The notes under the pieces are model-generated. The model was given only the letters and a program-made list of their open reading frames with translations, was not told where the DNA came from and made no database searches. From the NCBI RefSeq assembly GCF_017599385.1, contig NZ_JAGFPK010000001.1:1118177-1182176 (forward strand): 64,000 nt of DNA, in the 5' to 3' direction. Shown piece after piece: positions 34,958 to 44,041 of the stretch (positions are counted from its first letter, which is position 1; every line of letters starts with the position of its first letter). Source of the stretch: Ciceribacter sp. L1K22 (GTDB lineage Bacteria; Pseudomonadota; Alphaproteobacteria; Rhizobiales; Rhizobiaceae). The position numbers were made by a program, and so were the translations under genes.

Positions 34958-35866
34958 TTAGGCCGTATGCGACCGTCTGGCGGGTGTGGAATGCAGCATG
35001 TCCACGCAGATGTCGAGATTCTCGAAGAATCGAACCGCCGGCATGGAGGGCATCTCGGCGAAGGCAGGTCCGCCAAGCCAGATAGCAGTGTTTTCCGGCA
35101 GCACGCCGCGCAGGTCGCGAAGCCGCATTTCCACCAGCCGCTTTTTCCCGGCAAGCCCACTGAGGCAGACGACATCCGCGTGGCGCTGCCGCGCGGCGGA
35201 GGCGATTTCGCTGACTGGGAGGTCGGGTCCGAGGTAAAGCGCGTCCCATCCCGCAAGACGCGCCATCAGCGCAACAACGAGAGCGCCCACTTCATGCTGT
35301 TCGCCCTCGAGCGTGGTGGCAATGAGGCATTGGGCGCCGTCAGGGGCTGGAGGGCACGAATCGAGCATGGTGCCGAGAACGCGTTTCACCGCGGATGTTG
35401 CGAGATGCTCGGCCGCCACCGTAACCGCACCGGTCGCCCAGAGCAGCCCGACTTCTTGAAGAAGTGGCATGGCTGTATGGCGAACAAACCCTTCGGCTCC
35501 CTCCTTGTCCGCCCGTTGTTGCAGGGCATCCCGGAGTTTCTCGCCATCAAGGGTCTGGATGTGTTCTAGGACCGATACGAGCGAGAGGCGGGCGCGATGG
35601 TTCTCCTCGATCCGTATCAGCTCCTCGATGGGCAGATTGATCAGAGTTCCGATCCTGTAGCCCGCATCGCTGCATGCTTTCAGCAACCGCAACTGTTCGG
35701 CTTGTTCGCGGGTATAGAAACGTCGTCCCGTCTCGCTTCGACCCGCCGGCGCAAAACCGTATCGCCGCTCCCACGCATGCAGCACAAGTTTCGTAATGCC
35801 GCTGATCCGGAGCACATCCGCGAGGGTCAGAAGAGCCTCACCTCTGCCGGCTTGAGCATCCGCCAT
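34958..35866 (-). CDS. MerR-family regulator with cobalamin-binding domain
   Basis: 302-residue protein. The N-terminal MerR winged helix (residues about 12-82) has LRISGITKLVLHAWERRYGF and the wing ETGRRFYTREQAEQLRLL. A four-helix cap and a Rossmann-like B12-binding domain follow, with TLEGEQHEVGALVVALM in place of the GDxHxxG motif; the histidine that could coordinate cobalt is kept. This architecture is that of CarH/LitR-type B12 photoreceptor repressors and their light-independent relatives. ATG 35866 has AGAGAGGACAAGC upstream. No carotenoid or photolyase gene is adjacent. Confidence 0.9.
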   Translation of the reverse strand: MADAQAGRGEALLTLADVLRISGITKLVLHAWERRYGFAPAGRSETGRRFYTREQAEQLRLLKACSDAGYRIGTLINLPIEELIRIEENHRARLSLVSVLEHIQTLDGEKLRDALQQRADKEGAEGFVRHTAMPLLQEVGLLWATGAVTVAAEHLATSAVKRVLGTMLDSCPPAPDGAQCLIATTLEGEQHEVGALVVALMARLAGWDALYLGPDLPVSEIASAARQRHADVVCLSGLAGKKRLVEMRLRDLRGVLPENTAIWLGGPAFAEMPSMPAVRFFENLDICVDMLHSTPARRSHTA

Positions 35867-35990
35867 GCTTGTCCTCTCTCGACTCAATGTCGCGATTTTA
35901 GCAATGCGGAATGAAAGGCGGGAGCAAATTTTGCGGATCGGCAAGAAATCGCCCTTGCGAGGCGATTTTCCGTGATTTTCGCCTGAAGGA

Positions 35991-37478
35991 CTAGCCGTCG
36001 ATATCGTCCAGCAACTGCCGCGCTGTGGTCGTCGTCACACGGCGCGTCTCGACTTCGTCGCGGCGGCTGGCGAGCAGTTCTGTTGCCAGCAGCTGTTCGG
36101 CGAGATCGGCCGGCAGCGAGAGAATGACCCGGCCCTCATGGGCATTGAGCCCGCCGAGGTCGGTGCGCTTGGCCGTGATCATGCCGCCGGCGACCGTGTT
36201 GTTGGTATCCGGATCGATCAGGATGAAGGCACCCGTACCGCGATTGAGCTCGTAGGGATCAAAGATCGCGGTCTCGTCAAAGGACAGATGCACCTTGCCG
36301 ATGGCATTCATCTGCAGCATCTCGGCCGCCTGCCACTTGCCGGACTTCAGATCCAGTTGCTGCACCGGCTGCACCTGCACCCGCTGGCGACGCGAACCGG
36401 CCTTGAGCCAATAGCGCTTGCCGGGCACGATGCCGTCCGGCTGGAGAGCAACGATCTGGGCATCGAAGGCTAGCCCTGTCTGCGGCTGGGCATCGAGCGA
36501 GACGATCATATCGCCGCGTGCCACGTCCACTTGCCGGTCAAGAACCAGCGTGATCGCGTCGCCGGCAACGGCCGCGTTGCGCACCAGGTCGAAGGTGACG
36601 ATCTGTTTGACGTTCGCCACCTGGCCGGAGGGCAGGATGGCGACGCTGTCGCCGGGCTTCACCGCACCGCCGGCCACCGTGCCCTGGTACCCGCGAAAAC
36701 TCTCGCCGGGGCGCGAGACGCGCTGCACGGGCAGGCGGAAGCCGGTCGACTGGCCGGAGCGCAGCGTCGCGAGTTCCAGCGTCTCGACCAGCGTCGGACC
36801 TTCATACCACGGGATCACCGAGCCGGCGGAATAGACGACGTTTTCGCCCTTCAGCGCCGACATCGGGATTGCCGTCACCTGGCGCACGCCCAGCGTCAGC
36901 GCCAGCGCCTTGAACTCGGTGCTGATCTGGTCGAACACGGCCTTGTCGTAGGCGACGAGGTCGAACTTGTTCACCGCCAGAACGAACTGCTTGATACCCA
37001 TCAGCGAAGCGATGGTGGCGTGGCGACGGGTCTGTTCCAGAAGGCCCGCGCGGGCGTCGACTAGCAGCACGGCGAGATCGGCGGTCGAAGCGCCGGTTGC
37101 CATGTTGCGGGTATACTGCTCGTGGCCGGGCGTATCGGCAACGATGAAGGAACGGCGGTCGGTCGCGAAGTAACGGTAGGCGACATCGATGGTTATGCCC
37201 TGTTCTCGCTCGGCCTGGAGACCGTCGAGCAGAAGCGCGAAGTCGGGTAGGCCGAGATCGTTCTGCTGGCCACTGTCACGGCGCAGGCTTGCCGCCTGGT
37301 CTTCCTTGACGGCCTTGGTATCCCAGAGCAGGCGGCCGATCAGCGTCGACTTTCCGTCATCGACGGAGCCGCAGGTAATGAGACGAAGCGGACGCGAGTC
37401 GCGGATAACAGGTGCGCTGTCGGCGTGCGGCGCCTCGAGGATTTCGGCTGCGAGGGCGGTGTTGGCTGGAGCGGTCAT
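35991..37478 (-). CDS. cysN: Sulfate adenylyltransferase subunit 1 (GTPase)
   Basis: 495-residue GTPase subunit of ATP sulfurylase; with CysD it makes APS from sulfate and ATP, driven by GTP hydrolysis. G1 is GSVDDGKSTLIGRLL, G3 DTPGHEQY and G4 NKFD; EF-Tu-like beta-barrels follow. The length shows no fused APS kinase (CysC) domain, unlike NodQ. This fits a pathway that reduces APS directly through the CysH encoded upstream. The start is 1 nt after the cysD stop. Confidence 0.96.
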   Translation of the reverse strand: MTAPANTALAAEILEAPHADSAPVIRDSRPLRLITCGSVDDGKSTLIGRLLWDTKAVKEDQAASLRRDSGQQNDLGLPDFALLLDGLQAEREQGITIDVAYRYFATDRRSFIVADTPGHEQYTRNMATGASTADLAVLLVDARAGLLEQTRRHATIASLMGIKQFVLAVNKFDLVAYDKAVFDQISTEFKALALTLGVRQVTAIPMSALKGENVVYSAGSVIPWYEGPTLVETLELATLRSGQSTGFRLPVQRVSRPGESFRGYQGTVAGGAVKPGDSVAILPSGQVANVKQIVTFDLVRNAAVAGDAITLVLDRQVDVARGDMIVSLDAQPQTGLAFDAQIVALQPDGIVPGKRYWLKAGSRRQRVQVQPVQQLDLKSGKWQAAEMLQMNAIGKVHLSFDETAIFDPYELNRGTGAFILIDPDTNNTVAGGMITAKRTDLGGLNAHEGRVILSLPADLAEQLLATELLASRRDEVETRRVTTTTARQLLDDIDG

Positions 37479-37479
37479 C

Positions 37480-38436
37480 TCAGAAATATCCTTCGCGCTT
37501 CTTCTTTTCCATCGATCCGGCCTGGTCGCGGTCGATGGCGCGGCCCTGGCGTTCGGAGACGGTGGCGATTTCGAGTTCGGCGATCACCTCGTCGAGGGTG
37601 GTCGCATTGGAGCGGATGCCGCCGGTCAGCGGCCAGCAGCCGAGCGTGCGGAAGCGCAGCATGCCTTCCTGGATCTGTTCACCAGGCAGGGCCTCGAAGC
37701 GCGGATCTTCGGCCCACATCAGCATGCCGTCGCGCTCCACATACTTCTGCTTCTTGGCGTAATAGAGCGGCGGCAGCTCGATGTTCTCGGCCTGGATGTA
37801 GCGCCAGATATCCACTTCGGTCCAGTTCGACAGCGGGAAGGCGCGCACGCTCTCGCCGCGACGGATCATGCCGTTATAGATGTTCCAGAGCTCCGGACGC
37901 TGGTTGCGTGGGTCCCATTTGTGGTCGGGCGTGCGGAAGGAATAGATGCGTTCCTTGGCCCGGCTCGCCTCCTCGTCGCGCCGCGCGCCGCCAAAGGCCG
38001 CGTCATACTTGCCGGCGTCGAGCGCCTGGCGCAGCGCCTCCGTCTTCATCACGTCGGTATGATAGGCCGAGCCATGGCTGAACGGGCCGATGCCCTCGGA
38101 CTTGCCGCGCGGATTGGTGTGCACGATCAAGTCGAGATCGAACTTCTCCGCCGTCGCATCGCGAAACGCGATCATCTCCGGGAACTTCCAGCCGGTGTCG
38201 ATGTGCAGCAGCGGGAAGGGCACGCGGCCGGGGAAGAAGGCCTTGCGCGCCAGATGCAGCAGCACCGACGAATCCTTGCCGATCGAATAAAGCATGACCG
38301 GCTTCTCGAACTCGGCCGCCACTTCGCGGAAGATATAGATGGCTTCGTTCTCGAGCGCCTTCAGATGCGGATCGAGCGGCGGCTTGGTCTGCGCGTCCCG
38401 CGAATGCGGATCGAATTCGGATGTGTGTACGTGCAT
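37480..38436 (-). CDS. cysD: Sulfate adenylyltransferase subunit 2
   Basis: 318-residue catalytic subunit of ATP sulfurylase. The PP-loop is SIGKDSS, followed by [13 protein letters not shown] and the substrate-site [17 protein letters not shown]. The length is typical. It is tightly coupled to cysN (1-nt gap). About 190 nt containing a palindromic repeat element separate it from cysH, which may divide the operon or be tolerated inside it. Confidence 0.96.
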   Translation of the reverse strand: MHVHTSEFDPHSRDAQTKPPLDPHLKALENEAIYIFREVAAEFEKPVMLYSIGKDSSVLLHLARKAFFPGRVPFPLLHIDTGWKFPEMIAFRDATAEKFDLDLIVHTNPRGKSEGIGPFSHGSAYHTDVMKTEALRQALDAGKYDAAFGGARRDEEASRAKERIYSFRTPDHKWDPRNQRPELWNIYNGMIRRGESVRAFPLSNWTEVDIWRYIQAENIELPPLYYAKKQKYVERDGMLMWAEDPRFEALPGEQIQEGMLRFRTLGCWPLTGGIRSNATTLDEVIAELEIATVSERQGRAIDRDQAGSMEKKKREGYF

Positions 38437-38486
38437 GGTCTTCTTTTTCTTTCCCTGGGCTCTCGCCCTCTATCTTCGGTCGCCTT

Positions 38487-38604
38487 GCCCCTCATCCCCC
38501 TGCCGGGACCTTCTCCCCGCAGGCGGGGAGAAGGGGCAGAACGGTTACCGCGTTGCCCTTCTCCCCGTTCACGGGGAGAAGGTGGCGGTAGCCGGATGAG
38601 GGGC
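38487..38604. repeat. Palindromic intergenic mosaic element (RIME-like)
   Basis: 118-bp element between cysH and cysD. Outer arms GCCCCTCATCC (38487-38497) and GGATGAGGGGC (38594-38604) are perfect inverted repeats. Inside are two nearly identical hairpins: CCTTCTCCCCGC/GCGGGGAGAAGG (38509-38534) and CCTTCTCCCCGT/ACGGGGAGAAGG (38557-38582), each with a 2-nt loop. The size and two-palindrome design recall RIME elements of rhizobia. The name is from general resemblance and not from an alignment. Confidence 0.85.
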
Positions 38605-38625
38605 AGCTACCTAAGTGAAATCAAT

Positions 38626-39372
38626 TCAAGCCGGCGTCGGTACCAGAGACGTCGCCGCCTCCGGCACGTGCAACCCGCATTCGCGCTTCTCGTCATTCTC
38701 CCACCACCAGCGACCCGCGCGTTCCGGCTCGCCCGGCTTGATCGCCCGCGTGCAGGGCTCACAGCCGATCGAGGGGTAGCCGCGCTTGTGCAGCGGATTG
38801 GTCGGCACGCTCTCCGCTTCGACGTAGGCGTTGATGTCGTCGATCGACCAGTCGGCCAGCGGGTTCACCTTGATCAGGTCGCGCTCGGCGTCATATTCGG
38901 CAAAGGGGGTGGCAGCGCGGTTGCCGGATTGCGAACGGCGCAAGCCCGTGATCCAGAAGCGGGCGCCGGAGAGCGCCTCCGCCAGCGGAACCAGCTTGCG
39001 CACATGACAGCAGGCATGGCGGGCCTCGACGCTTTCGTAAAAGCCGTTCAGGCCGTATTTCGCGGCATAGGCGTCGATGTCGTCCTGCTTGGGGTAAAAC
39101 CGCTTGATGGCGATGCCAAAGCGCTCCTCCGTCTCGGCGATCAGGTCGACGGTTTCCTTGAATAGGCGCCCCGTCTCCAGCGTCGAGACATCGATCGGCA
39201 GACCGGCAAGGCCGATCGCGGCCGTGATCACCTGATCCTCTATGCCGAGCGAGGTTGTGAAGACGGCGCGGCCGTCAAGCGCGGCGATGATGCGCAGCCG
39301 CTCAGTAAGATCTAGGGTCGCAAGCTGTGCATCGAGCGAGCCAGCGATATCTGCGGGTGTTTCTGTCATCAT
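38626..39372 (-). CDS. cysH: Assimilatory adenylyl-sulfate (APS) reductase
   Basis: 248-residue reductase converting APS (or PAPS) to sulfite with thioredoxin. The paired cysteine motifs CC (RHACCHVRK) and CxxC (GCEPCTRA) are the ligands of the 4Fe-4S cluster that marks APS-using enzymes. The catalytic cysteine is in KRECGLHV near the C-terminus. Together with CysN lacking an APS kinase this indicates direct APS reduction. ATG 39372 or 39369 is the start. It is divergent from an Rrf2 regulator gene, its likely controller. Confidence 0.95.
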   Translation of the reverse strand: MMTETPADIAGSLDAQLATLDLTERLRIIAALDGRAVFTTSLGIEDQVITAAIGLAGLPIDVSTLETGRLFKETVDLIAETEERFGIAIKRFYPKQDDIDAYAAKYGLNGFYESVEARHACCHVRKLVPLAEALSGARFWITGLRRSQSGNRAATPFAEYDAERDLIKVNPLADWSIDDINAYVEAESVPTNPLHKRGYPSIGCEPCTRAIKPGEPERAGRWWWENDEKRECGLHVPEAATSLVPTPA

Positions 39373-39469
39373 CCTGTTCCTGGCAATTTCCGTGATTATC
39401 GGGGAAGATCATGACAACGAACAGAAAACCGCTTTCGCGCGAGCGCCGTCGTAGAGCAAATATCTCTAT

Positions 39470-39499
39470 CGGCAGGGTGAAATACGGCATTTCCTGCCG
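39470..39499. promoter_or_regulatory. Imperfect dyad in the cysH / Rrf2 divergent region
   Basis: CGGCAGG (39470-39476) and CCTGCCG (39493-39499) are exact inverted repeats, extended inward by GAAAT/ATTTC with a small offset. It lies between the divergent cysH and Rrf2-type genes and is a candidate operator or leader hairpin. Confidence 0.55.
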
Positions 39500-39592
39500 G
39501 AGGCCGTCATTCGACGGTTTGAACCATATGCCGTTTTGCGCTAAGGGCTGCCGCAGCGTTGGCCGTGTCCGACGCTGCGTCGGTGGGCCGGA

Positions 39593-40024
39593 ATGATCAC
39601 GCAGAAAGCCAAATACGCATTGAGGGCCCTGACCTTTCTCGCCCGAGCCGAACCAGGCGACCCGATTCAGATTCCGGAGATCGCCGAGCAGCAGAAGATC
39701 CCGAAGAAGTTTCTGGAACAGATCATGCTGGATCTCAAGCGGGGCGGTCTGGTCGATAGCCGCCGCGGGAAGCAGGGCGGCTATTTCCTGCATCGACCTG
39801 CTGGCGAGATCACCTATGGCGAGGTGCTGCGCCTGATCGACGGCCCGGTGGCGCCGTTGCCCTGCCTGTCCTTGACCGCCTATCGGCGCTGCGAGGATTG
39901 TGAGGGCGAGAGCGACTGCGAGATCCGGCGGGTTTTCGCCCGTGTTGCCGATGAAACCCGTGCCGTGCTCCTCACCACCAGCCTCGCCGACGCCGCGAAG
40001 ACGGAAGCGCCCGAACCGGTCTGA
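39593..40024 (+). CDS. Rrf2-family transcriptional regulator (cysteine/sulfur type)
   Basis: 143-residue winged-helix regulator. The Rrf2 start AKYALRALTFLAR and recognition region EIAEQQKIPKKFLEQIMLDL are clear, with the wing SRRGKQGGYFL. The C-terminal half has three cysteines (RCEDCEGESDCEI) arranged as in Fe-S binding Rrf2 proteins, so it could sense sulfur or Fe-S status. The divergent position from cysH-cysD-cysN and the nearby sulfate-binding protein suggest it controls sulfate assimilation, in analogy with CymR. The target is inferred. Confidence 0.9.
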   Translation: MITQKAKYALRALTFLARAEPGDPIQIPEIAEQQKIPKKFLEQIMLDLKRGGLVDSRRGKQGGYFLHRPAGEITYGEVLRLIDGPVAPLPCLSLTAYRRCEDCEGESDCEIRRVFARVADETRAVLLTTSLADAAKTEAPEPV

Positions 40025-40233
40025 ACCCATCTCTGTCGTTCAGTTTAGCTTTCGCCCATTCCGAAGAATCCGGTTTGAGCGCGAATTTATGCTCCCGTGC
40101 CTCCGACCGACAAAAAGTCATCCCGCCAAGTCCAGCCTCGGAAGGGTACGCTTTTGCTATTTTTCTGGCCGCGTTGACTAAGACGACTTGTTCGGTAGTC
40201 TTTAATCGTTAACGCCACAGAGGAGGCACGAGC

Positions 40234-41250
40234 ATGAAGTGCATTGGGAAAAATCTTGCGGCGTTTTTGGTCGGCATGGGACTGTCGACCGGCCTGGTGG
40301 TCCAGGCTTATGGCGCCGAACTGCTGAACGTGTCCTACGATCCGACACGGGAATTGTACGCCGAGTACAACGAGGCCTTCGCCAGGCACTGGCAGGCAGA
40401 GACCGGGGAGACGATCACGATCAGCCAGTCGCACGGTGGCTCAGGCCGGCAGGCGAGGGCGGTGATCGAAGGACTGGAAGCAGACGTCGTGACACTTGCT
40501 CTGCAGAGCGATATCGACATCATCGCCGAGCGCTCAAAGCTGATCGCGCCGGACTGGCGCACACGCCTTCCGAACAATTCGGCGCCCTACACGTCCACCA
40601 TCGTGTTTCTTGTCCGAAAGGGCAATCCGAAAGGCATCAAGGACTGGGGTGATCTGGTGAAGGGCGATGTCCAGATCGTGACACCCAACCCCAAGACCTC
40701 AGGAGGTGCGCGCTGGAACTACCTCGCGGCCTGGGCCTGGGCCAACAAGGAGTTCGGGGGCGACGAAGCCAAGATCAGGGAATACGTCGCTGAAATCTAC
40801 CGCCGCGCGCCCGTGCTCGATACCGGCGCCCGGGGTTCGCTGACGACCTTCGCCCAGCGCGAGATCGGCGACGTTCTGATCTCCTGGGAAAACGAGGCCT
40901 ATCTGGCCGGCAAGGAGTTTGGCGCCGACAATTTCGACATCGTCACGCCGTCCCTTTCGATTCTCGCTGAACCGCCCGTCGCGGTCGTCGACCACAACGT
41001 CGACAAGAAGGGCACCCGCAGGGAGGCCGAGGCCTATCTTCAGTATCTCTACTCGGCCGAGGGCCAGACACTGGTGGCGAAGCACTTCTACCGCCCCTCG
41101 CGTCCCGATCTCGTGCCCGACGCATCAAAGGTCGATCTGCCGACGCTCGATCTCGTCACCATCGACGATCCGCTTTTCGGAGGATGGGCGAAGGCGCAGC
41201 CCACCCACTTCGGCGATGGCGGTGTGTTCGACCAGATCTACCGGCCCTGA
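40234..41250 (+). CDS. Periplasmic sulfate/thiosulfate-binding protein
   Basis: 338-residue Sbp/CysP-type protein with a Sec signal peptide cleaved near VQAYGAE. The mature start [21 protein letters not shown], the loop [13 protein letters not shown] and [16 protein letters not shown] are hallmark sulfate-site segments. No permease (cysT, cysW) or ATPase (cysA) gene follows, so this copy must serve a transporter encoded elsewhere. AGGAGG precedes the ATG. The position after the Rrf2-type regulator suggests common control. Confidence 0.93.
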   Translation: MKCIGKNLAAFLVGMGLSTGLVVQAYGAELLNVSYDPTRELYAEYNEAFARHWQAETGETITISQSHGGSGRQARAVIEGLEADVVTLALQSDIDIIAERSKLIAPDWRTRLPNNSAPYTSTIVFLVRKGNPKGIKDWGDLVKGDVQIVTPNPKTSGGARWNYLAAWAWANKEFGGDEAKIREYVAEIYRRAPVLDTGARGSLTTFAQREIGDVLISWENEAYLAGKEFGADNFDIVTPSLSILAEPPVAVVDHNVDKKGTRREAEAYLQYLYSAEGQTLVAKHFYRPSRPDLVPDASKVDLPTLDLVTIDDPLFGGWAKAQPTHFGDGGVFDQIYRP

Positions 41251-41269
41251 CGGGCGGTTCCTCCCAGGG

Positions 41270-41303
41270 CAGTACGGCGGCACCGCAAGGAGCCGCCGTA
41301 CTG
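41270..41303. terminator. Strong inverted repeat after the sulfate-binding protein gene
   Basis: CAGTACGGCGGC and GCCGCCGTACTG pair perfectly over 12 bp with a 10-nt loop, 19 nt after the stop. There is no T run, so termination by this hairpin alone is uncertain. Confidence 0.6.
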
Positions 41304-41368
41304 CTGTGAACCTCGTTGATAGCCCGAATGTCTGGGGATGATCTGATCGCTCCATCACCCTGAGCTTC

Positions 41369-42025
41369 TCAATCGACCGGCTGACGCCAACGCTGCAAGG
41401 CCTCTTGTCCCGCCGCGCTCAGGCCGTAGACGCCCCGGTCCAGCCGCTCGAACCAGCCATAGACGTTGGAAAGCAGGATCTTGCCCGCCTCGGGAACCTG
41501 CGCCCGGACGTCCCGGACCTTGAGCGGTCCCGCAGCCAGCGCGGAGGCGCAGCCGAGCGCCTGCTGTCGATAGGCTGTCATCAGAGGTTGGCGCGTGCTG
41601 CCTCCGACGGCGGGGTCGCCTTTGCGGCGCTGGTGTTCGCGCATCAGCCGTGAGCGGCGTTTCGGATTGGTTCGTGGCATGGGCGTCACCGAGCCGACGA
41701 TGACGTTGACCTCGCCGATATCGGTAACGCCCAGCATGCCGATCCCGAGCCGGCGGCAGAGATCGCGATAGCGCTTGTCGGTCTCGCGCCCCTTGCCCTT
41801 GGCCGAGACGCGCGCCGCGATCCACACTTCGTCAGCGACCGAGGCGCGGTCGACGGCCTGCAGGATGAGCTCGAGATTGAACTTGAGTTTGAGTTCGCAA
41901 ACGACAACGACCGGCGGATCATCCTCGCTCAGCCCGACAATGTCGCAACCTCCGACTTCGCCTTTGACGGTATACCCCGCCTGTTCGAGGAAGCCTTTGA
42001 CGGGTAGGTAGAGCGACGTTTCCAT
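41369..42025 (-). CDS. DUF2161 family protein, PD-(D/E)XK nuclease-like fold
   Basis: 218-residue protein. The N-terminal half has the PD-(D/E)XK core: Glu in VKGEVGGCDIVG, the D in CDIVG and ExK in CELKLKFNLELILQAVDRAS. The C-terminal half (residues about 150-218) is helical and may be a winged helix (VRDVRAQVPEAGKILLSNVYGWFERL). The family is annotated as phosphodiesterase-like, with no proven substrate. It is flanked by unrelated transport genes and shows no toxin, methylase or defence partner nearby. Confidence 0.85.
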   Translation of the reverse strand: METSLYLPVKGFLEQAGYTVKGEVGGCDIVGLSEDDPPVVVVCELKLKFNLELILQAVDRASVADEVWIAARVSAKGKGRETDKRYRDLCRRLGIGMLGVTDIGEVNVIVGSVTPMPRTNPKRRSRLMREHQRRKGDPAVGGSTRQPLMTAYRQQALGCASALAAGPLKVRDVRAQVPEAGKILLSNVYGWFERLDRGVYGLSAAGQEALQRWRQPVD

Positions 42026-42124
42026 GGGCCGTGAGATTCGGTTTTAGATAGAACCGACACCTACAGTGCTTTGTCGGGGCGCGTCACCCGAAAAGCGCCC
42101 GTCAGGTTGCAGCCGCGTCCCTTC

Positions 42125-43435
42125 TCAGACCAGGAAGATGGAGATGATCGGAAACGCCGTCAGGATCGTGATACGAATGAGATCCGCTGAAACGAAGGGC
42201 ACGATGGCCTTGTAGGTTTCCTTGATCGGCACGTCCCGCGCCATCGCCGAGATGATGAAGAGGTTGAGCCCCACAGGCGGCGTGATCATGCCGATCTCGG
42301 CCACCATCAGCACAAGGATGCCGAACCAGATCGCGAAGTGCTCCGGGCTCATCCCGAAATCCATGGCCGTCACGATCGGGAAGAAGATCGGGATCGTCAG
42401 CACGATCATGGAGAGCGAATCCATGATGCATCCGAAGACGATGTAGAGCACAAGAATGATGACAAGCACGGTCATCGGATCGAAGCCCTGCGCCGTCACC
42501 CATTCCGCGCCCACCTGCGGCAGCCGGGAAAAGGCGAGGAAGGAATTGAACACGGAGGCACCGAGAATGATGAAGAAGATCATGCCCGTCGAGATGGCCG
42601 TTTCCTTGAAGCAGGCAAGCAGCGATTTGGGATCGAGCCCGCCGTTGATCCAGGCGATGAAGCCGGTGCCGATCGCACCGATGGCCGCAGCCTGCGTCGG
42701 CGTGAACCAGCCGAGGTAAATGCCGCCGACCACGGCCAGGAAGATCGCCGCGACCGGCCACACGGCGAGCAACGCCGGTATGCGGTCCCGCCACGGCAGT
42801 CGCGGCGAATGGCCGGCGCTTTCCGGATACAGGCGGACATAGATCGCGATCACGATCAGATAGGAGATCGCCGCGATGATCCCGGGCACGAAGGCGGCGA
42901 GAAACAGCTTCGCGATGTTTTGCTCGGCAAGGATCGCGTAGATCACCAGCACCACCGACGGCGGGATCAGGATGCCGAGCGTGCCGCCGGCCGCCAGCGA
43001 CGCGGTCGCCAGTCCGCCGGCATAGCCCTTGCGCTTCAGTTCCGGCAGGGCGACCTGCGCCATGGTCGCGGCGGTCGCGAGCGAGGAGCCGCAGATCGAG
43101 CCGAAACCGGCGCTGGCACCCACCGCCGCCATCGCGACACCGCCCTTGCGATGGCCGAGAACCGCCGCCGCCGCATTGAACAGCGCCTGGCTCATGCCGC
43201 CGCGCGCCGCAAACTGGCCCATCAGCAGGAAAAGCGGAATGATCGAGAGCGAATAGTTCGCATTGGTGTTCCAGGCGAGCGCCTTCATCTGCGCGAGGAT
43301 CGGCGTCCAGCGATCGAGGACCAGGAAGGTGCCGACCATGCCCGTTCCGAGCATTGCGGCCCCGATCGGCACGCGCAGGAAAATAAGCAGAATGAGGACC
43401 GGAAACGACCAGAGCCCGATTTCGATATTGCTCAT
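42125..43435 (-). CDS. dctM: TRAP transporter large permease (DctM type)
   Basis: 436-residue membrane subunit with about 12 hydrophobic segments that forms the Na+-coupled transport core of a TRAP system. Family landmarks include GIPLF-like SIIPLFLLMGQFAARGG, GASAGFGSICGSSLATAATM and GTLGILIPPSVVLVIY. ATG 43435 overlaps the stop of the small permease gene by one base (TGATG). The symbol is the generic family name; the ligand is unknown. Confidence 0.95.
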   Translation of the reverse strand: MSNIEIGLWSFPVLILLIFLRVPIGAAMLGTGMVGTFLVLDRWTPILAQMKALAWNTNANYSLSIIPLFLLMGQFAARGGMSQALFNAAAAVLGHRKGGVAMAAVGASAGFGSICGSSLATAATMAQVALPELKRKGYAGGLATASLAAGGTLGILIPPSVVLVIYAILAEQNIAKLFLAAFVPGIIAAISYLIVIAIYVRLYPESAGHSPRLPWRDRIPALLAVWPVAAIFLAVVGGIYLGWFTPTQAAAIGAIGTGFIAWINGGLDPKSLLACFKETAISTGMIFFIILGASVFNSFLAFSRLPQVGAEWVTAQGFDPMTVLVIILVLYIVFGCIMDSLSMIVLTIPIFFPIVTAMDFGMSPEHFAIWFGILVLMVAEIGMITPPVGLNLFIISAMARDVPIKETYKAIVPFVSADLIRITILTAFPIISIFLV

Positions 43436-43983
43436 CAATGGGCTCCGACAGACATTTCAATATCCCGCCCCGACCGTATCTCGCGGATGTCGGACAGGAT
43501 GACGAACAGACCGACGAGGATGTTCGCGATCAGCAACACCAGGGCAATGGCATAGCCCCACCAGACGGGCAACTGGAGGATGGATGTGGTCTCGCCATTG
43601 GAAAACTTGTCCATCGTTCCCACCCAGTGTCGCCAGGTGACGATCACAATCAGACCGGTAACGATCACATTGCCGATGAGCTGCGTCCAGTTCATGGCCT
43701 TCGGGCCGAGGCTGGAGATCAGCAGGTCGACACCGACATGGCCGCGCCTCAGCTGACAATAGGGAAGGAAGGCAAACACCGCGAGGCCACACAGAGCCTC
43801 CACCAGCTCGATCTCTCCGGCCAGAGGACGGATGACGAGCCCTCCGACGATGGAGATGAGCGTGAGTGCGCAGGCTATAACGAGGCAGAACCCGCCGAAC
43901 GCGACGAGCACGATCGCAAGCCTCCTGACGTAACGCTCCAGTCGCTCGAACGAAGGGGAGGTTTGGGTGTCCATTGCGGGCAT
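43435..43983 (-). CDS. dctQ: TRAP transporter small permease (DctQ type)
   Basis: 182-residue protein with four hydrophobic helices. The conserved W-x7-T-like region is ALCGLAVFAFLPYCQLRRGHVGVDLL. It pairs with the DctM-type permease encoded immediately downstream. About 58 nt and a strong hairpin separate it from the preceding binding-protein gene, which would lower its expression relative to that gene. Confidence 0.93.
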   Translation of the reverse strand: MPAMDTQTSPSFERLERYVRRLAIVLVAFGGFCLVIACALTLISIVGGLVIRPLAGEIELVEALCGLAVFAFLPYCQLRRGHVGVDLLISSLGPKAMNWTQLIGNVIVTGLIVIVTWRHWVGTMDKFSNGETTSILQLPVWWGYAIALVLLIANILVGLFVILSDIREIRSGRDIEMSVGAH

Positions 43984-44004
43984 CCTCGAAGGTATCCAGA
44001 AAAC

Positions 44005-44029
44005 GCGGGCGCCCCGGGAGGGCGCCCGC
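44005..44029 (-). promoter_or_regulatory. Intercistronic stem-loop between dctP and dctQ
   Basis: GCGGGCGCC and GGCGCCCGC form a perfect 9-bp GC stem just after the dctP stop. It is not followed by a T run and probably stabilises or attenuates the operon mRNA. Confidence 0.65.
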
Positions 44030-44041
44030 TATCGGGCGATC

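Noticed and set aside
41369-42025. DUF2161 nuclease-fold gene as part of a defence system
   Set aside because: No methylase, helicase, toxin or mobile element lies next to it; the neighbours are transport genes.
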